Below, in pieces: positions 1 through 10,300 of a stretch of 64,000 bases of DNA. Below the pieces are notes generated by a model that saw only the letters and a program-made list of their open reading frames with translations, was not told the DNA's origin and ran no database searches. The position numbers and the translations under genes are program-made. Each line of letters opens with the position of its first letter. Position 1 is the stretch's first letter. Origin of the DNA: Cognatishimia activa (lineage in GTDB: Bacteria > Pseudomonadota > Alphaproteobacteria > Rhodobacterales > Rhodobacteraceae); assembly GCF_001458335.1 (NCBI RefSeq), contig NZ_CYTO01000024.1:913651-977650 (forward strand). Reading direction: 5' to 3'.

Positions 1-165
1 GAGCACTATATGCGCGCGCAACTAACAGACGGCCAGGTCACCGTCTTTGATCGCCAAGACAGCGCGCTGCTCAGCGTGCTTGCGGACGCCAACATCCTCG
101 TAATCCGCCCACCAAATGACCCCGCCCGCAAAACAGGCGAAGTCATGCGCTGCATCACGATCTAG
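1..165 (+). CDS. moeA: Molybdopterin molybdotransferase MoeA, C-terminal end (partial)
   Basis: Frame 1 is open from the first base to a TAG at 163-165, giving 54 residues and no start. The peptide has the pattern of the MoeA C-terminal domain: an Arg followed by a short beta stretch, then S-ALLSVLADAN-ILVIRPP and a closing strand before the stop. MoeA inserts molybdate into molybdopterin to make Moco in the cytoplasm. The moeA-lexA order is common in Rhodobacterales, which supports the call. A role in supplying cofactor to the formate dehydrogenase further along is inference. Only the tail is visible, so the identity rests on a short match. Confidence 0.72.
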   Translation, partial: EHYMRAQLTDGQVTVFDRQDSALLSVLADANILVIRPPNDPARKTGEVMRCITI

Positions 166-184
166 CACCGCACCCTCTGCCTTC

Positions 185-217
185 TTCTTTGCAAAAATAC
201 TCCCGCCGGAGGCATCC
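185..217. repeat. Intergenic repeat, copy 1 (AAATACTCCCGCCGGAGGCATC core)
   Basis: The stretch ending in ATACTCCCGCCGGAGGCATC recurs at 23726-23761, in both cases shortly downstream of a plus-strand gene (moeA, tkt). The core holds a small dyad, CTCC-CGCC-GGAG. A related AAAATACTCC start is seen near 32949. It looks like a dispersed intergenic element; function unknown. Confidence 0.7.
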
Positions 218-263
218 TGCCTTTGCGGCGCACGTAACCTTTCGCGGAACAAATCCCAAACAC

Positions 264-292
264 TTGACACAAAACAAGAACACAAATAGAAC
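264..292 (+). promoter_or_regulatory. lexA promoter with SOS box (GAAC-N7-GAAC)
   Basis: A TTGACA (264-269) is followed after 17 bases by TAGAAC (287-292), a plausible -35/-10 pair. GAAC at 278-281 and again at 289-292 with 7 bases between is the alphaproteobacterial LexA operator. The second half-site coincides with the -10, so bound LexA would block RNA polymerase. This is classic autoregulation of lexA. Confidence 0.85.
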
Positions 293-331
293 AAAAGGGA
301 ATACCTGCCCGATATAAAATGAGGCGAGCAC

Positions 332-1018
332 ATGCTGACCAAAAAACAAAAAGACCTTTTGGAGTTCATTCACAAGCGGCTTCAAAAGGACGGCGTCCCG
401 CCCAGCTTTGACGAAATGAAAGATGCGCTGGATCTTCGCTCAAAGTCCGGCATTCATCGATTGATCACCGCTTTGGAAGAGCGCGGCTTTATCCGTCGAC
501 TTGCTCACCGTGCCCGCGCGATTGAGATTGTGAAATTGCCCGATGGAATGGCGGCTCCAGGGTTTGAGCCCAAAGTCATTGAAGGCGGCGCAGCAGAGCC
601 CACGCCTGCCGCCCCGACCGCCTCTGCAGCGGCGGCACAGGAACTCGCCGTGATGGGTAAAATCGCCGCCGGTGTCCCGATTGAAGCGATCAGCCATGCC
701 CACAATCACGTTGCCGTACCCGGCCAGATGCTGAAATCCGGCGGCCAGCACTACGCGTTGGAAGTGGAAGGCGACTCCATGATCAATGCAGGGATCAACA
801 ACGGCGACATCGTGATCCTGCGCGAGACGGCTACGGCGGATAACGGCGACATCGTCGTGGCGCTGATTGAAGAGGAAGAGGCCACGCTGAAAACATACCG
901 TCGTGTTGGCAGCTCTATCGCGCTTGAAGCGGCAAACCCGGCCTATGAAACCCGCGTCTTTGACGATGACAAGGTGCGTGTCCAAGGACGGCTTGTGGGC
1001 CTGATCCGGAATTACTGA
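332..1018 (+). CDS. lexA: SOS repressor LexA
   Basis: 228 residues, the length usual for alphaproteobacterial LexA. The N-terminal winged helix-turn-helix occupies about residues 1-65. A low-complexity Ala/Pro hinge (about 85-103) leads to the S24 peptidase domain. The self-cleavage bond is A113-G114, and the catalytic dyad is S149 (in EGDSM) and K187 (in TLKTY). RecA-stimulated autocleavage derepresses DNA repair genes. GAGG at 321-324 supports the ATG at 332. The SOS box in its own promoter and the one before uvrA (35941) fit its role. It converges on comEC, whose 3' end overlaps by 7 bp. Confidence 0.97.
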   Translation: MLTKKQKDLLEFIHKRLQKDGVPPSFDEMKDALDLRSKSGIHRLITALEERGFIRRLAHRARAIEIVKLPDGMAAPGFEPKVIEGGAAEPTPAAPTASAAAAQELAVMGKIAAGVPIEAISHAHNHVAVPGQMLKSGGQHYALEVEGDSMINAGINNGDIVILRETATADNGDIVVALIEEEEATLKTYRRVGSSIALEAANPAYETRVFDDDKVRVQGRLVGLIRNY

Positions 1019-3057
1019 TTGAGCAATTGTTCGGGTGGCGACCAAAGTCGCTGCCCGCGTTTCTCTGCGACCGTTTCGATCTCGATTCTTTCATCATTCA
1101 GCCAGAGCGCCACAGATCCGGTGTGAGAAAGCCTCTCGCGGTCAAAAACCCAGCACTGAAGCTCTTGTTCAAGCATCTGATCACTCACCAGAATTTCGTC
1201 AGATGCGCAGCTCTCAAACGCCTGAAATCCACGCTTTCCTTTTAAATGCACCACCGCGTACTGCCCCAGCGACGCGGTGAAAACCGGTCCACTCGCGCTA
1301 TCGCCACGCGTTGCCGCTTCCGCCTGTGAGGCAGCATCCCCATCATTTTCGAGCCAGGTTCGCGCAACAAAGCCTTGCCCTTTGGGTTTACTCAGCACAC
1401 GTTGCCCATCCTGCATCACACCAACCAGTTGCCCCTGATCTGAAATCAACACATCAGGCCTTTCCGCATGCGTCCAAGCGAGCATCGCGGTGCAAAGGCC
1501 AATCGCACCTAAAAACCGCCCGACCCCTTGCCAAAGGATCAGCCAGCACCCGGACAAAGCGATGAGCGGCAGCCCGAAACTTTGGGGCGTGACAACTGGG
1601 ATGCGCGCACCCTCCAGCGCGCTGACCCAATGGGCCACCCAAAGAATCCATCTCAGCCCCAAACCCATGACTTCCAGCCCCAAAACCTCCCAACCAAACG
1701 GAGCGAGAATAGCCGCCAAGACCGCGCCGGGGATTACAATGGTTCCCATGACCGGCACGGCCATCACATTCGCCAATAACCCATAAGCCGCCCATTGATT
1801 GAAATGCGCCGCCGCAAAGGGCGCGGTTGCGATCCCCGCAACAAAGGACGACAGTACCAAACTTAACACATTGGTTTGCCAACGTTTCAGACCAACTTCA
1901 GGCAAATCCCGGATTTGAGAGAATACAAAAACCAAAGCGGCGGTCGCCGAGAAAGACATTTGGAACCCCGGCGACAAAAGGCTGTAAGGTCTGATGATCA
2001 TCACGATCAGCGCCGCGATCGCGACGGCCCGCAATGTCAGCGCCCGTCGATCCAAACAGATCGCCACCAAAGTAACCGCTGCCATAATATAGGCCCTTTG
2101 CGTCGCGATGCTCGCCCCGGACAACAAGAGGTAACCGGTCGCACCAAACAGAGCAGCCACCGCTGCAAGCTTTTTGACGGGCAATCGCAACGCCAATGGT
2201 TGCCACAGTGACAGCCCAAACCGGATCACACCAAACAAGAACGCCGCCAAAAGCCCCATATGCAGACCTGAAATCGCAAGTAGATGAGCGAGATTTGACA
2301 CACGTAGCGACTGCAAACCTTCTTGCGAAAAAGCGCTGCGATCTCCGGTGGTCACCGCTGCAGCAAACCCACCTACATCACCGCCTAGATAACCGGCGAC
2401 CCGCGCGGAAATCTGGTATCTGAGCCGATCAATCGCCTTTTCCCCGTCTGGCGGCTTCATCTCCAACACCGGCGTACGGGTATAACCCACAGCCCCAAGC
2501 CGCAAAAACCAAGCATGACGTTGAAAATCAAACCCGCGCGGCTCGACCGGCCCATTGGGCGAAGACAAATGCCCGGTCAGCCCCACGAACTGGCCTGGCA
2601 TGGGATCAAACCAGTCCTGAGCCCCATGCAATGACACGCGCACCCGCGTTGGGCTTTCCTCAAATGGGACATCAGACAAGAGCACCTCATCCAATGTCAG
2701 GCGCAGGGCGTGTGAGCCTGAGCGGTCAATATCAACCACCCGCCCATAGATCGGCCCATAGTAATGAAATGTTAGTCTCGGCGCTTCATGCCAATGGGCA
2801 TTCAACGCGGCCCAAGAAAACCCAACACCGCAGGTCATTAAAAAAACCGGGACAACACCAAAAACCGCGCGAAAACCCAGCGCAAGGATCACGCCAATCA
2901 TCGAACAGGCCAAGCCCGCGAACACCACCCAGACGTTTGGTTCAAATCGCAGCGAGAAATACAGCGCTACACCAACGCCAAAGCCAACAGCGATCCATGG
3001 GAACCATGCACCATATTGTTTGTCGATCTGAGAGTTTAGAAAGGCCAAGACGCGCAA
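1012..3057 (-). CDS. comEC: ComEC/Rec2-family DNA uptake channel protein
   Basis: 681 residues. The N-terminus has several membrane helices and a soluble DUF4131-type domain (about residues 75-200). The Competence domain follows, with the [11 protein letters not shown] signature near residue 256 and many hydrophobic helices to about 545. ComEC forms the inner-membrane channel carrying single-stranded DNA into the cytoplasm during transformation. The C-terminal 130 residues are soluble and Cys-containing but show no metallo-beta-lactamase HxHxDH motif, unlike Bacillus ComEC; this shorter form is usual in alphaproteobacteria. Divergent from gltX with 79 bp between starts. Its tail overlaps the lexA tail. 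Confidence 0.92.
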   Translation of the reverse strand: MRVLAFLNSQIDKQYGAWFPWIAVGFGVGVALYFSLRFEPNVWVVFAGLACSMIGVILALGFRAVFGVVPVFLMTCGVGFSWAALNAHWHEAPRLTFHYYGPIYGRVVDIDRSGSHALRLTLDEVLLSDVPFEESPTRVRVSLHGAQDWFDPMPGQFVGLTGHLSSPNGPVEPRGFDFQRHAWFLRLGAVGYTRTPVLEMKPPDGEKAIDRLRYQISARVAGYLGGDVGGFAAAVTTGDRSAFSQEGLQSLRVSNLAHLLAISGLHMGLLAAFLFGVIRFGLSLWQPLALRLPVKKLAAVAALFGATGYLLLSGASIATQRAYIMAAVTLVAICLDRRALTLRAVAIAALIVMIIRPYSLLSPGFQMSFSATAALVFVFSQIRDLPEVGLKRWQTNVLSLVLSSFVAGIATAPFAAAHFNQWAAYGLLANVMAVPVMGTIVIPGAVLAAILAPFGWEVLGLEVMGLGLRWILWVAHWVSALEGARIPVVTPQSFGLPLIALSGCWLILWQGVGRFLGAIGLCTAMLAWTHAERPDVLISDQGQLVGVMQDGQRVLSKPKGQGFVARTWLENDGDAASQAEAATRGDSASGPVFTASLGQYAVVHLKGKRGFQAFESCASDEILVSDQMLEQELQCWVFDRERLSHTGSVALWLNDERIEIETVAEKRGQRLWSPPEQLLNQ

Positions 3058-3136
3058 GGCTTGTCCTCTTTCCCGGTGGGGGTTAGACAGGCGTCAAAAC
3101 TATTCCATCCTTGGTTATCGAAAGGTTAAGCCTGTC

Positions 3137-4543
3137 ATGTCCGGCACGGTTGTCACGCGGTTTGCACCATCCCCTACTGGGTTCCTTCATATCGGCGGCG
3201 CGCGCACCGCTTTGTTCAATTGGCTCTATGCCCGCGGGCGCGGCGGTAAATTCCTGCTGCGTATTGAGGACACAGACCGGGAACGCTCTACCCCAGAAGC
3301 CACCGATGCAATCCTGCAAGGCATGGCGTGGTTGGGGCTGGATCATGACGGCGATATCGTCAGCCAGTTTGAGAACGCAGACCGCCATGCGGAAGTCGCG
3401 CTGCAGCTGCTCGCAGAAGGCAAAGCCTATAAGTGCTTCGCGACCCAAGAAGAAATTGCCGCATTCCGTGAGCAAGCGCGTGCAGAAGGCAAATCGACGC
3501 TTTATCGCTCCCCTTGGCGGGACGCAGACGCATCAACTCACCCGGATGCCCCTTATGTGGTGCGCATTAAAGCGCCACAGGATGGCCAGACCATCATCAA
3601 AGACGAAGTACAGGGCGATGTGACGATCAAGAATGATCAGCTCGATGACATGATCCTGTTACGCTCTGATGGCACGCCTGTGTACATGTTGGCTGTTGTT
3701 GTGGATGACCATGATATGGGCGTGACCCATGTGATCCGTGGGGATGACCATCTGAACAACGCTGCCCGTCAAATGCTGGTTTATAACGCCATGGGTTGGG
3801 ACGTTCCGGTATGGGCCCATATCCCGCTGATTTTTGGACCCGACGGCAAGAAGCTCTCTAAACGTCACGGCGCAACCGGTGCGCAGGAATACCAAGCGAT
3901 GGGCTATCCTGCGGCAGGGATGCGCAACTATTTGGCGCGGCTTGGCTGGAGCCATGGGGATGACGAGTTCTTTACCGACGCCCAAGCCAAAGAATGGTTC
4001 GACTTACCAGGAATTGGCAAAGCGCCAGCGCGATTTGATTTCAAAAAGCTGGAGAACATCTGCGGCCAGCATATTGCCGTCGCAGACGATGCCGCACTGC
4101 TGCAAGAGATCGAAGCGTATTTACACGTTAAAGGGGAAAAATCCCTGAATGACGTCAAGTCCGTACTTTTACGGGACGCAATGTACTGCCTCAAAGATCG
4201 AGCCAAAACTTTTGGCGAACTCCTTGTAAAAGCTGAATTTGTTCTGGCTGACCGCCCTCTTGTTCCGGATGAGAAAGCCGCAAAAAATCTCGATTCTGTA
4301 TCCCGTGGTATACTCAATGAATTGACGCCGCAGTTGCAAAATGCTAGCTGGTCGCGTGAAGGGCTCGAGGCGGTCACCAACGCCTTCGCGGAAGCGAAGG
4401 AAATCAAATTCGGCAAGATGGCAGGACCGCTCCGCGCGGCACTCGCAGGCCGGGCGGTGACCCCAAGCGTGTTTGATATGATGCTCGTTCTTGGGCGTGA
4501 TGAAACCATCGCGCGTTTGAACGACGCAGCCGAAGAAACGTAA
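3137..4543 (+). CDS. gltX: Glutamate--tRNA ligase
   Basis: 468 residues, normal for a class I GluRS. The HIGH-type motif is near residue 18 (FLHIGG) in the context [14 protein letters not shown]. The KMSKS-type motif is KLSKRHG near residue 237. The C-terminal anticodon-binding region follows. The enzyme charges tRNA-Glu, and in organisms lacking GlnRS also tRNA-Gln for later transamidation; which applies here cannot be seen. Alphaproteobacteria often carry a second GltX copy. Followed by gltA after 76 bp containing two small hairpins. Confidence 0.96.
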   Translation: MSGTVVTRFAPSPTGFLHIGGARTALFNWLYARGRGGKFLLRIEDTDRERSTPEATDAILQGMAWLGLDHDGDIVSQFENADRHAEVALQLLAEGKAYKCFATQEEIAAFREQARAEGKSTLYRSPWRDADASTHPDAPYVVRIKAPQDGQTIIKDEVQGDVTIKNDQLDDMILLRSDGTPVYMLAVVVDDHDMGVTHVIRGDDHLNNAARQMLVYNAMGWDVPVWAHIPLIFGPDGKKLSKRHGATGAQEYQAMGYPAAGMRNYLARLGWSHGDDEFFTDAQAKEWFDLPGIGKAPARFDFKKLENICGQHIAVADDAALLQEIEAYLHVKGEKSLNDVKSVLLRDAMYCLKDRAKTFGELLVKAEFVLADRPLVPDEKAAKNLDSVSRGILNELTPQLQNASWSREGLEAVTNAFAEAKEIKFGKMAGPLRAALAGRAVTPSVFDMMLVLGRDETIARLNDAAEET

Positions 4544-4599
4544 GACGGAGATCCCTTCGTCTTGCGCACGAACGACTGCCCAGGGCGGTAATCCTGGGC
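4542..4599 (+). promoter_or_regulatory. Two hairpins in the gltX-gltA gap
   Basis: AAGACG (4542-4547) can pair with CGTCTT (4558-4563). GCCCAGG (4578-4584) can pair with CCTGGGC (4593-4599). Neither is followed by a T-run, so they are not classic terminators. They lie directly upstream of the gltA ribosome site and could be processing or stability elements in the gltA leader. Function is inferred only. Confidence 0.35.
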
Positions 4600-4619
4600 C
4601 ACGAGAGGAAGGGAATCTT

Positions 4620-5915
4620 ATGACCGACAGCACAAAATCCGCCACACTTACATTGGATGGCGAATCCTACGAGTTGCCGATCTTTTCACCCACCGCAGGT
4701 CCAGACGTTCTAGACATCCGCAAACTGTACGCACAGGCGGGTGTCTTTACGTATGATCCGGGTTTCACATCAACCGCGTCTTGTGACTCCACCATCACTT
4801 TCATCGATGGCGGTAAAGGCGAGCTGCTGCACCGCGGTTACCCAATCGACCAACTGGCGGGCAAGTCCCACTATCTCGAAGTTTGCTACCTGCTGCTTTA
4901 CGGCGAACTGCCAAGCGCAACACAGCTGGAAGACTTTGAAACACGCGTGACAAACCACACGATGGTGCATGAGCAAATGCACAACTTCTTCCGTGGTTTC
5001 CGTCGTGACGCACACCCAATGGCGACATTGGTGGGTGTGGTTGGCGCGATGTCCGCGTTCTACCACGACTCCACCGATATTTCTGACCCATGGCAGCGTG
5101 AAGTGGCTGCGATCCGTCTGATCGCGAAACTGCCAACCATCGCAGCGATGGCCTATAAATACTCTATCGGTCAGCCATTTGTGTATCCACGCAACGATCT
5201 GGATTACGCGGCGAACTTCCTGCACATGTGTTTCTCTGTGCCTGCAGAAGACTATGAAGTGAACCCAATCCTGTCCCGCGCGATGGACCGGATTTTCACT
5301 CTGCACGCGGACCACGAGCAAAACGCTTCGACCTCTACAGTTCGCCTTGCGTCTTCTTCTGGTGCAAACCCATTTGCATGTATCGCAGCGGGTATCGCTT
5401 GCCTTTGGGGCCCTGCCCACGGTGGTGCGAACCAAGCATGTCTGGAAATGCTGAAAGAAATCGGCAGCGTTGATCGCATTCCAGAATTCATTGCACGTGC
5501 GAAAGACAAGAACGATCCGTTCCGTCTGATGGGCTTTGGCCACCGGGTCTACAAAAACACCGACCCACGCGCGAAGGTTCTGAAACAATCCGCAGACGAA
5601 GTGCTTGAGCTGCTGGGCGTTGACGACAACCCACTGCTTCAGGTCGCAAAAGAGCTGGAACAAACCGCTCTGAACGATCCGTATTTCGTCGAGAAGAAAC
5701 TCTTCCCGAACGTGGATTTCTATTCCGGTATCATTCTGGAAGCGATGGGTTTCCCAACCTCGATGTTCACACCGATCTTCGCCCTGTCCCGCACAGTTGG
5801 TTGGATCTCTCAGTGGAAAGAGATGATCGGCGATCCACAAAACAAAATTGGCCGTCCGCGTCAGCTGTACCTGGGCGAAACCGAACGCGATTACGTGGAT
5901 ATCGAAAACCGCTAA
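4620..5915 (+). CDS. gltA: Citrate synthase
   Basis: 431 residues, the size of the hexameric Gram-negative type II enzyme. The catalytic His stretches are visible: GPAHGGANQ near residue 266 and GFGHRVYK near residue 305. The enzyme condenses acetyl-CoA and oxaloacetate as the first step of the TCA cycle. The start is supported by GAGAGGAAGGG upstream. Codon use is strongly biased, as expected for a highly expressed gene. A strong terminator follows at 5935. Confidence 0.97.
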   Translation: MTDSTKSATLTLDGESYELPIFSPTAGPDVLDIRKLYAQAGVFTYDPGFTSTASCDSTITFIDGGKGELLHRGYPIDQLAGKSHYLEVCYLLLYGELPSATQLEDFETRVTNHTMVHEQMHNFFRGFRRDAHPMATLVGVVGAMSAFYHDSTDISDPWQREVAAIRLIAKLPTIAAMAYKYSIGQPFVYPRNDLDYAANFLHMCFSVPAEDYEVNPILSRAMDRIFTLHADHEQNASTSTVRLASSSGANPFACIAAGIACLWGPAHGGANQACLEMLKEIGSVDRIPEFIARAKDKNDPFRLMGFGHRVYKNTDPRAKVLKQSADEVLELLGVDDNPLLQVAKELEQTALNDPYFVEKKLFPNVDFYSGIILEAMGFPTSMFTPIFALSRTVGWISQWKEMIGDPQNKIGRPRQLYLGETERDYVDIENR

Positions 5916-5934
5916 TTGGTTCGAAAAACATTCT

Positions 5935-5965
5935 AAAAGCCGCTCCTTTGGGGCGGCTTTTTTTA
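5935..5965 (+). terminator. Rho-independent terminator of gltA
   Basis: AAAGCCGC (5936-5943) pairs with GCGGCTTT (5953-5960), followed by a run of T. It lies 20 bp after the gltA stop. Confidence 0.93.
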
Positions 5966-6034
5966 TTGCCAACACGACGGAATCTAGCTGAAGCTATGGG
6001 TTTAAGAACGACGTGAAACTTTGGATGACATGTA

Positions 6035-6907
6035 ATGTTTGATAGATTTGAGAGCATTATGGTTGGGGTCGAAACGGCAACAATCCATGCTAAAATCGGT
6101 GGCGAAGGCGCGCCTCTTCTTCTTCTTCATGGGTACCCCCAGACCCACATGATGTGGCATCCATTTGTCGATGAATTGGCCAAAACCCATCGCGTCGTGG
6201 TCGCTGATTTGCGTGGTTATGGCGACTCTATTGCGCATGACGCTGATTTCTCATTTCGAGCCATGGCGCGGGATCAGGTTGCTCTCATGAACCATCTTGG
6301 GTTTGAGAGTTTTCATGTTATTTCGCATGACCGAGGCTCGCGCACAGCCCATCGCATGGTTCTGGATCATCCAGAAGCGGTGAAATCCATAGTTTTAATG
6401 GATATCCTGCCGACCTTAGACGTCTGGCGTACAATGGATGATTGGCTCGCCAAACGGTATTATCATTGGATGTTTCTCGCCCAACCCGGCGACATGCCAC
6501 AGCGTTTGATCAACGCAGAACCGATCACATTCCTTCACGCAGCCCTGCTCGGCTTGGCAGGCTCAAACGAGATCTTTCATCCCAGAGCCATGGCCGCTTA
6601 TGAACGGGCGGCACAAAATCCGGACGTCGTGGCCGCATGGTGCGGTGACTATTCTGCAGGTGCCAGCATCGATCTTGAATCTGATCGCGCAGATGAAGGC
6701 AAAACTCACGACCTCCCCTGTTTGCTTCTCTGGGGCAGCAAAGGGGCAGTTGATCACCACATGGATCCACTAGAGGCTTGGCGAAAGTGGTTCCCACAAG
6801 TGCAGGGTCATGAGTTAGAGGCAGGCCATTTCATTGTTGAAGAAAAGCCTGAAGAGGTTTTGGCTGCTCTTCAGGTTCATCTCAATGCTTTGTGTTTGAA
6901 AGGTTAG
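6035..6907 (+). CDS. Haloacetate/fluoroacetate dehalogenase-type alpha/beta hydrolase
   Basis: 290 residues, alpha/beta-hydrolase fold. Compared from memory with fluoroacetate dehalogenase (DehH1/FAcD), the key set is present: nucleophile D99 in SHDRGSR, carboxylate-binding R100 and R103, D123, halide-pocket H144-W145 and Y206, and base H265. Such enzymes hydrolyse the C-halogen bond of haloacetates to glycolate in the cytoplasm. The full halide pocket makes a true dehalogenase plausible, but related proteins of unknown specificity share many of these residues. ATG 6035 is used; ATG 6059 is an alternative. It sits alone between gltA and a minus-strand isomerase. Confidence 0.75.
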   Translation: MFDRFESIMVGVETATIHAKIGGEGAPLLLLHGYPQTHMMWHPFVDELAKTHRVVVADLRGYGDSIAHDADFSFRAMARDQVALMNHLGFESFHVISHDRGSRTAHRMVLDHPEAVKSIVLMDILPTLDVWRTMDDWLAKRYYHWMFLAQPGDMPQRLINAEPITFLHAALLGLAGSNEIFHPRAMAAYERAAQNPDVVAAWCGDYSAGASIDLESDRADEGKTHDLPCLLLWGSKGAVDHHMDPLEAWRKWFPQVQGHELEAGHFIVEEKPEEVLAALQVHLNALCLKG

Positions 6908-6918
6908 ATACAGAGGCC

Positions 6919-7710
6919 TTACCGACCTTCATATTTCGCCGGTCGTTTCTCTAGGAACGCCACAACCCCTTCTTGGAAGTCCCGCGTCTTTCCACAAGCG
7001 CCTTGCAGCTTCGCTTCTTGTGCCAATTGCGCGTTCAGGTCGTTGTCCCAAGACGCGTGCATTGCCTCTTTGATCCGCGAATAGGCTGCTGTGGGGCCGT
7101 TGGCCAAATGCGCTGCGCGGGCTTTCCAGTGGGATTCAAATTCCGCATCCGGAACATGTTCCCAGATCATGCCCCAATCATCCGCTTGTTTGGCACTGAT
7201 CGTGTCCGCAAAAAGCGCCGCACCCATGGCCTTTGCCATGCCCATTTGCCGTGGCAGCAAGTATGTACCGCCAGCATCTGGCATCAGGCCAATCCGGGTG
7301 AAGGCTTGAATAAAGGATGCGCTTTCTGTGGCGATGACCACATCTGCAACCAAGGCAAGGTTCGCCCCTGCCCCAGCGGCGGTGCCGTTGACGGCTGAAA
7401 TCACCGGAAATGGGCAATCCAAGATCGCGCGGATCATCGGGGTGTATTCATCCCGCAGGGTCCGCTCGATATCCAGCGTCGCTGCGTTCCCGCCGTCACC
7501 CAGATCTTGGCCGGAACAGAACGCCTTGTCGGTGCCGGTGATCACCAGAACACGAATGCCCTCTGCATGGCCATGCTGGCCCACGTGACGCACCGCGTGG
7601 GTGATCTCTGCACGCATCTGCGCGTTCAGAGCATTCATCTTTTCAGGTCGGTTAAGTGTCAGAACCGCCACGCCATCGGTGACAGAGAATGTAATCGCTT
7701 GATAGTCCAT
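6919..7710 (-). CDS. Enoyl-CoA hydratase/isomerase, PaaG-like
   Basis: 263 residues, crotonase fold. The oxyanion-hole strands are AFCSGQDLGDGG near residue 63 and NGTAAGAGANLAL near residue 109; IGLMPDAGGTY lies near 141. The wording around FIQAFTRIGLMPDAGGTY resembles PaaG, the 1,2-epoxyphenylacetyl-CoA isomerase of aerobic phenylacetate catabolism. No other paa genes are near, so the physiological substrate is uncertain. A good ribosome site (AAGGGG) precedes ATG 7710. It lies 66 bp downstream of ccmH and may be read from the ccm operon. Confidence 0.8.
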   Translation of the reverse strand: MDYQAITFSVTDGVAVLTLNRPEKMNALNAQMRAEITHAVRHVGQHGHAEGIRVLVITGTDKAFCSGQDLGDGGNAATLDIERTLRDEYTPMIRAILDCPFPVISAVNGTAAGAGANLALVADVVIATESASFIQAFTRIGLMPDAGGTYLLPRQMGMAKAMGAALFADTISAKQADDWGMIWEHVPDAEFESHWKARAAHLANGPTAAYSRIKEAMHASWDNDLNAQLAQEAKLQGACGKTRDFQEGVVAFLEKRPAKYEGR

Positions 7711-7776
7711 GGGGGCCCCTTATCGCTTTGCGCTCAAGATAAGGTCATTGTCGGCGCTGTGAAGGGGGACCGGGCG

Positions 7777-8241
7777 TCAATCCTTTAAGATTTCTGCAAG
7801 CCGCGCCTTTTCATCCTCTGACAGCGCATCAACCTTGGCAGGTTTCGCCCGTGAACGGCGGCGCAGGTAATAGCCAGACAGGCCCAAAGCTACTATCAGC
7901 ATCGCCGGTCCAGCGCCCCATAGCAGCAGGTTGCTGCCGCCAGTTTGTGGCCGAAGCAAAACATATTCGCCATAGCGGTCCACCACGAACGCAACCACTT
8001 CGGCATTGCTATCGCCGGCCTCAAGGCGCTCGCGCACCAGCAGGCGCAGATCCTTTGCTATTCCAGCATTGCTTTCATCGATGCTTTCATTTCGACAAAC
8101 AAGGCAGCGCAGGTTCTTTGAAATAATCCGCGCGCGGGTCTCCATCGCGGGATCATCCATGATCTCGCTTGGCTCAACCGCCGCGACTGGAGAAAAGAGC
8201 AAGCCAGACAGCACCGTTGCGATGATCAGCAGGCGTTTCAT
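7777..8241 (-). CDS. ccmH: Cytochrome c-type biogenesis protein CcmH (CycL)
   Basis: 154 residues. The signal peptide spans about 1-21. The redox motif LRCLVC is at 44-49, and one membrane helix is at about 103-124 before a charged tail. CcmH works in the periplasm with CcmF and the thioredoxin CcmG to present reduced apocytochrome c for haem ligation. The start overlaps the ccmF stop by 4 bp, so translation is coupled. It is the short form without the CcmI-like TPR domain. ccmG and ccmI are not in this window. Confidence 0.93.
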   Translation of the reverse strand: MKRLLIIATVLSGLLFSPVAAVEPSEIMDDPAMETRARIISKNLRCLVCRNESIDESNAGIAKDLRLLVRERLEAGDSNAEVVAFVVDRYGEYVLLRPQTGGSNLLLWGAGPAMLIVALGLSGYYLRRRSRAKPAKVDALSEDEKARLAEILKD

Positions 8242-10226
8242 TCTGCGGGCACCCCATCGGTTTTCTTAGGCGTCTTACGCGCCCCGGCTGCGACGCGATA
8301 GCGGCGGTCGGTTAGGCTCAGCAAGCCCCCGAAAGCCATCATTGCACAGCCAAACCAAATCCAATTGGTGAAGGGTTTGATATAGGTGCGGACTGTGTGG
8401 CCGCCGTTGCTTTGCGCATCTCCAATGACAACGTAAAGATCGCGAAGCGCGCGATAGTCAATCGCCGCCTCTGTCGTTGGCATGCCCGCAACCGGGTAGA
8501 CGCGTTTTTCAGGATGAAGCACGGTCACAAGACGACCTTTCCGGGAAATCTCGATGTCCGCCATGGTCGAGAGGTAATTCGGGCCTTGCGTGTCTTGCAC
8601 CTGTTTCAGCGTGATCTCGTAGCCACCAACCGCAAAAGGTTCATCAATCTGCGCGACACGGATGTCTTCCACTTCCCACGCCATCAGACCAGCGATGGCA
8701 AACATGGTCACCCCCAGCCCTGCATGGGCGGTAAGCTTACCCCAATCAGCGCGTGGAAGCCGCGTCAGGCGCGACAGACGCGCGCCAATGGACCCACCAC
8801 GTCCGGTCCGGCTTAGCACGTCAATCACAGCGCCAACCACGATCCACGCCCCGAGCAAAGCGCCCACAGGACCCAGCAGGGTTTTCTCAGTCTGCACACT
8901 CCAGGCAAGCCCCGCAACGGCGACAGCCAAAACTGCAGCAGGCCAAAGTTTCGGCACAACGCGACCCATTGCAGCGCGCTTCCACGGCAGCATCGCACCG
9001 ATGGGCAGGATCGCCCCCAGTGCCATCATGAATGGCGTAAAGGCGACATTGAAAAAAGGCGGGCCAACGCTGAGCACGCGCTCAAAAAACAGCTCAGACA
9101 GCAGCGGCCAGATGGTCCCAATAAAGACCACAAAACAGGCGACGGCGAGGAAGACATTGTTCAGCACCAAGGCGCTTTCGCGGCTGACGACGCCAAACAC
9201 ACCTTTGGCTTCCATGGCACCGGCACGAGCTGCAAACAAAGTAAGAGCCCCGCCCATGTAAACGCCAAGGATCAAAAGGATAAACACTCCGCGTTCGGGG
9301 TCATTCGCAAACGCATGCACGGATGTAATGACGCCAGAGCGCACAATGAAAGTGCCAATCAGAGAGAAACCAAAGGCCAAGATCGCCAACAAGATTGTCC
9401 AGCTTTTCAGGCTTTCGCGCTTCTCAACCACGATTGCCGAGTGCAACAACGCCGCCGCCAGAAGCCATGGCATAAAGGACGCGTTCTCTACCGGATCCCA
9501 GAACCAGAAACCGCCCCAGCCCAGCTCGTAATAAGCCCACCAAGATCCAAGCGCGATGCCGATGGTCAGGAAAATCCAAGCAGCCAAGGTCCAAGGCCGC
9601 ACCCAACGACCCCAAGCGGCGTCGACACGCCCTTCGATCAGCGCAGCCACTGCGAAGGAAAACGCCATCGAAAGGCCCACATATCCCAAATAAAGAAACG
9701 GTGGGTGCAGTGCCAAACCGGGGTCTTGCAGCAATGGGTTCAACCCGCGCCCATCAAAAGGAACGCCCGCGATATCAAGGCGTTCAAACGGGTTGGAGGT
9801 GAACAAAATGAATGCGAAGAAGGCAACCGCGATAGCCGATTGCACTGCCAAAGCACGCGCTTTCAGGCCCGGTGGCAGGTTGCCTCCAAACCAAGCAAGG
9901 CACGCGCCAAACAGGGTCAGGATCAGCAACCAAAGCAGCATCGACCCTTCGTGGTTGCCCCAAACGCCGCTGATTTTGTAAAGCATCGGCTTAAGCGTAT
10001 GGGAATTGGCATACACCAACCGCACCGAGAAATCCGAGGTGACAAATGCATGGGTGAGCGCAGCAAATGCCCCAGCCGTCAGAAGAAACTGCGCCGTCGC
10101 AGCCGGTTCTGCCATGGCCATCCAGCCAGGCCAGCGTTTCTGCGCCCCGATTAGCGGGATAACTGCCTGAACCACCGCGACCATTGCCGCAAGGATCAGA
10201 GCAAAGTGACCTAGCTCATGTATCAT
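8238..10226 (-). CDS. ccmF: Cytochrome c haem lyase subunit CcmF
   Basis: 662 residues, polytopic. The WWD-type haem-handling signature WGGFWFWDPVENASFMPW lies near residue 235, and helices span most of the protein, with a periplasmic C-terminal domain before a last helix. CcmF receives haem from CcmE and ligates it to the CXXCH motif of apocytochromes c on the periplasmic face. The start is weakly marked by a ribosome site. It is separated from ccmE upstream by the endolysin and holin genes, an unusual interruption. Confidence 0.95.
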   Translation of the reverse strand: MIHELGHFALILAAMVAVVQAVIPLIGAQKRWPGWMAMAEPAATAQFLLTAGAFAALTHAFVTSDFSVRLVYANSHTLKPMLYKISGVWGNHEGSMLLWLLILTLFGACLAWFGGNLPPGLKARALAVQSAIAVAFFAFILFTSNPFERLDIAGVPFDGRGLNPLLQDPGLALHPPFLYLGYVGLSMAFSFAVAALIEGRVDAAWGRWVRPWTLAAWIFLTIGIALGSWWAYYELGWGGFWFWDPVENASFMPWLLAAALLHSAIVVEKRESLKSWTILLAILAFGFSLIGTFIVRSGVITSVHAFANDPERGVFILLILGVYMGGALTLFAARAGAMEAKGVFGVVSRESALVLNNVFLAVACFVVFIGTIWPLLSELFFERVLSVGPPFFNVAFTPFMMALGAILPIGAMLPWKRAAMGRVVPKLWPAAVLAVAVAGLAWSVQTEKTLLGPVGALLGAWIVVGAVIDVLSRTGRGGSIGARLSRLTRLPRADWGKLTAHAGLGVTMFAIAGLMAWEVEDIRVAQIDEPFAVGGYEITLKQVQDTQGPNYLSTMADIEISRKGRLVTVLHPEKRVYPVAGMPTTEAAIDYRALRDLYVVIGDAQSNGGHTVRTYIKPFTNWIWFGCAMMAFGGLLSLTDRRYRVAAGARKTPKKTDGVPAE

Positions 10227-10300
10227 GGCCTAGATATACGCCGCGCTTCGCTTAAGGCCAATTCAAATCGGCGTTTTTTGCAAACGCGGATTGTCGCGGA

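Noticed and set aside
4770-5975. 401-codon minus-strand open frame across gltA
   Set aside because: It mirrors the strongly biased codons of gltA, has a His/Val/Gln-rich product with no motif, and no ribosome site.
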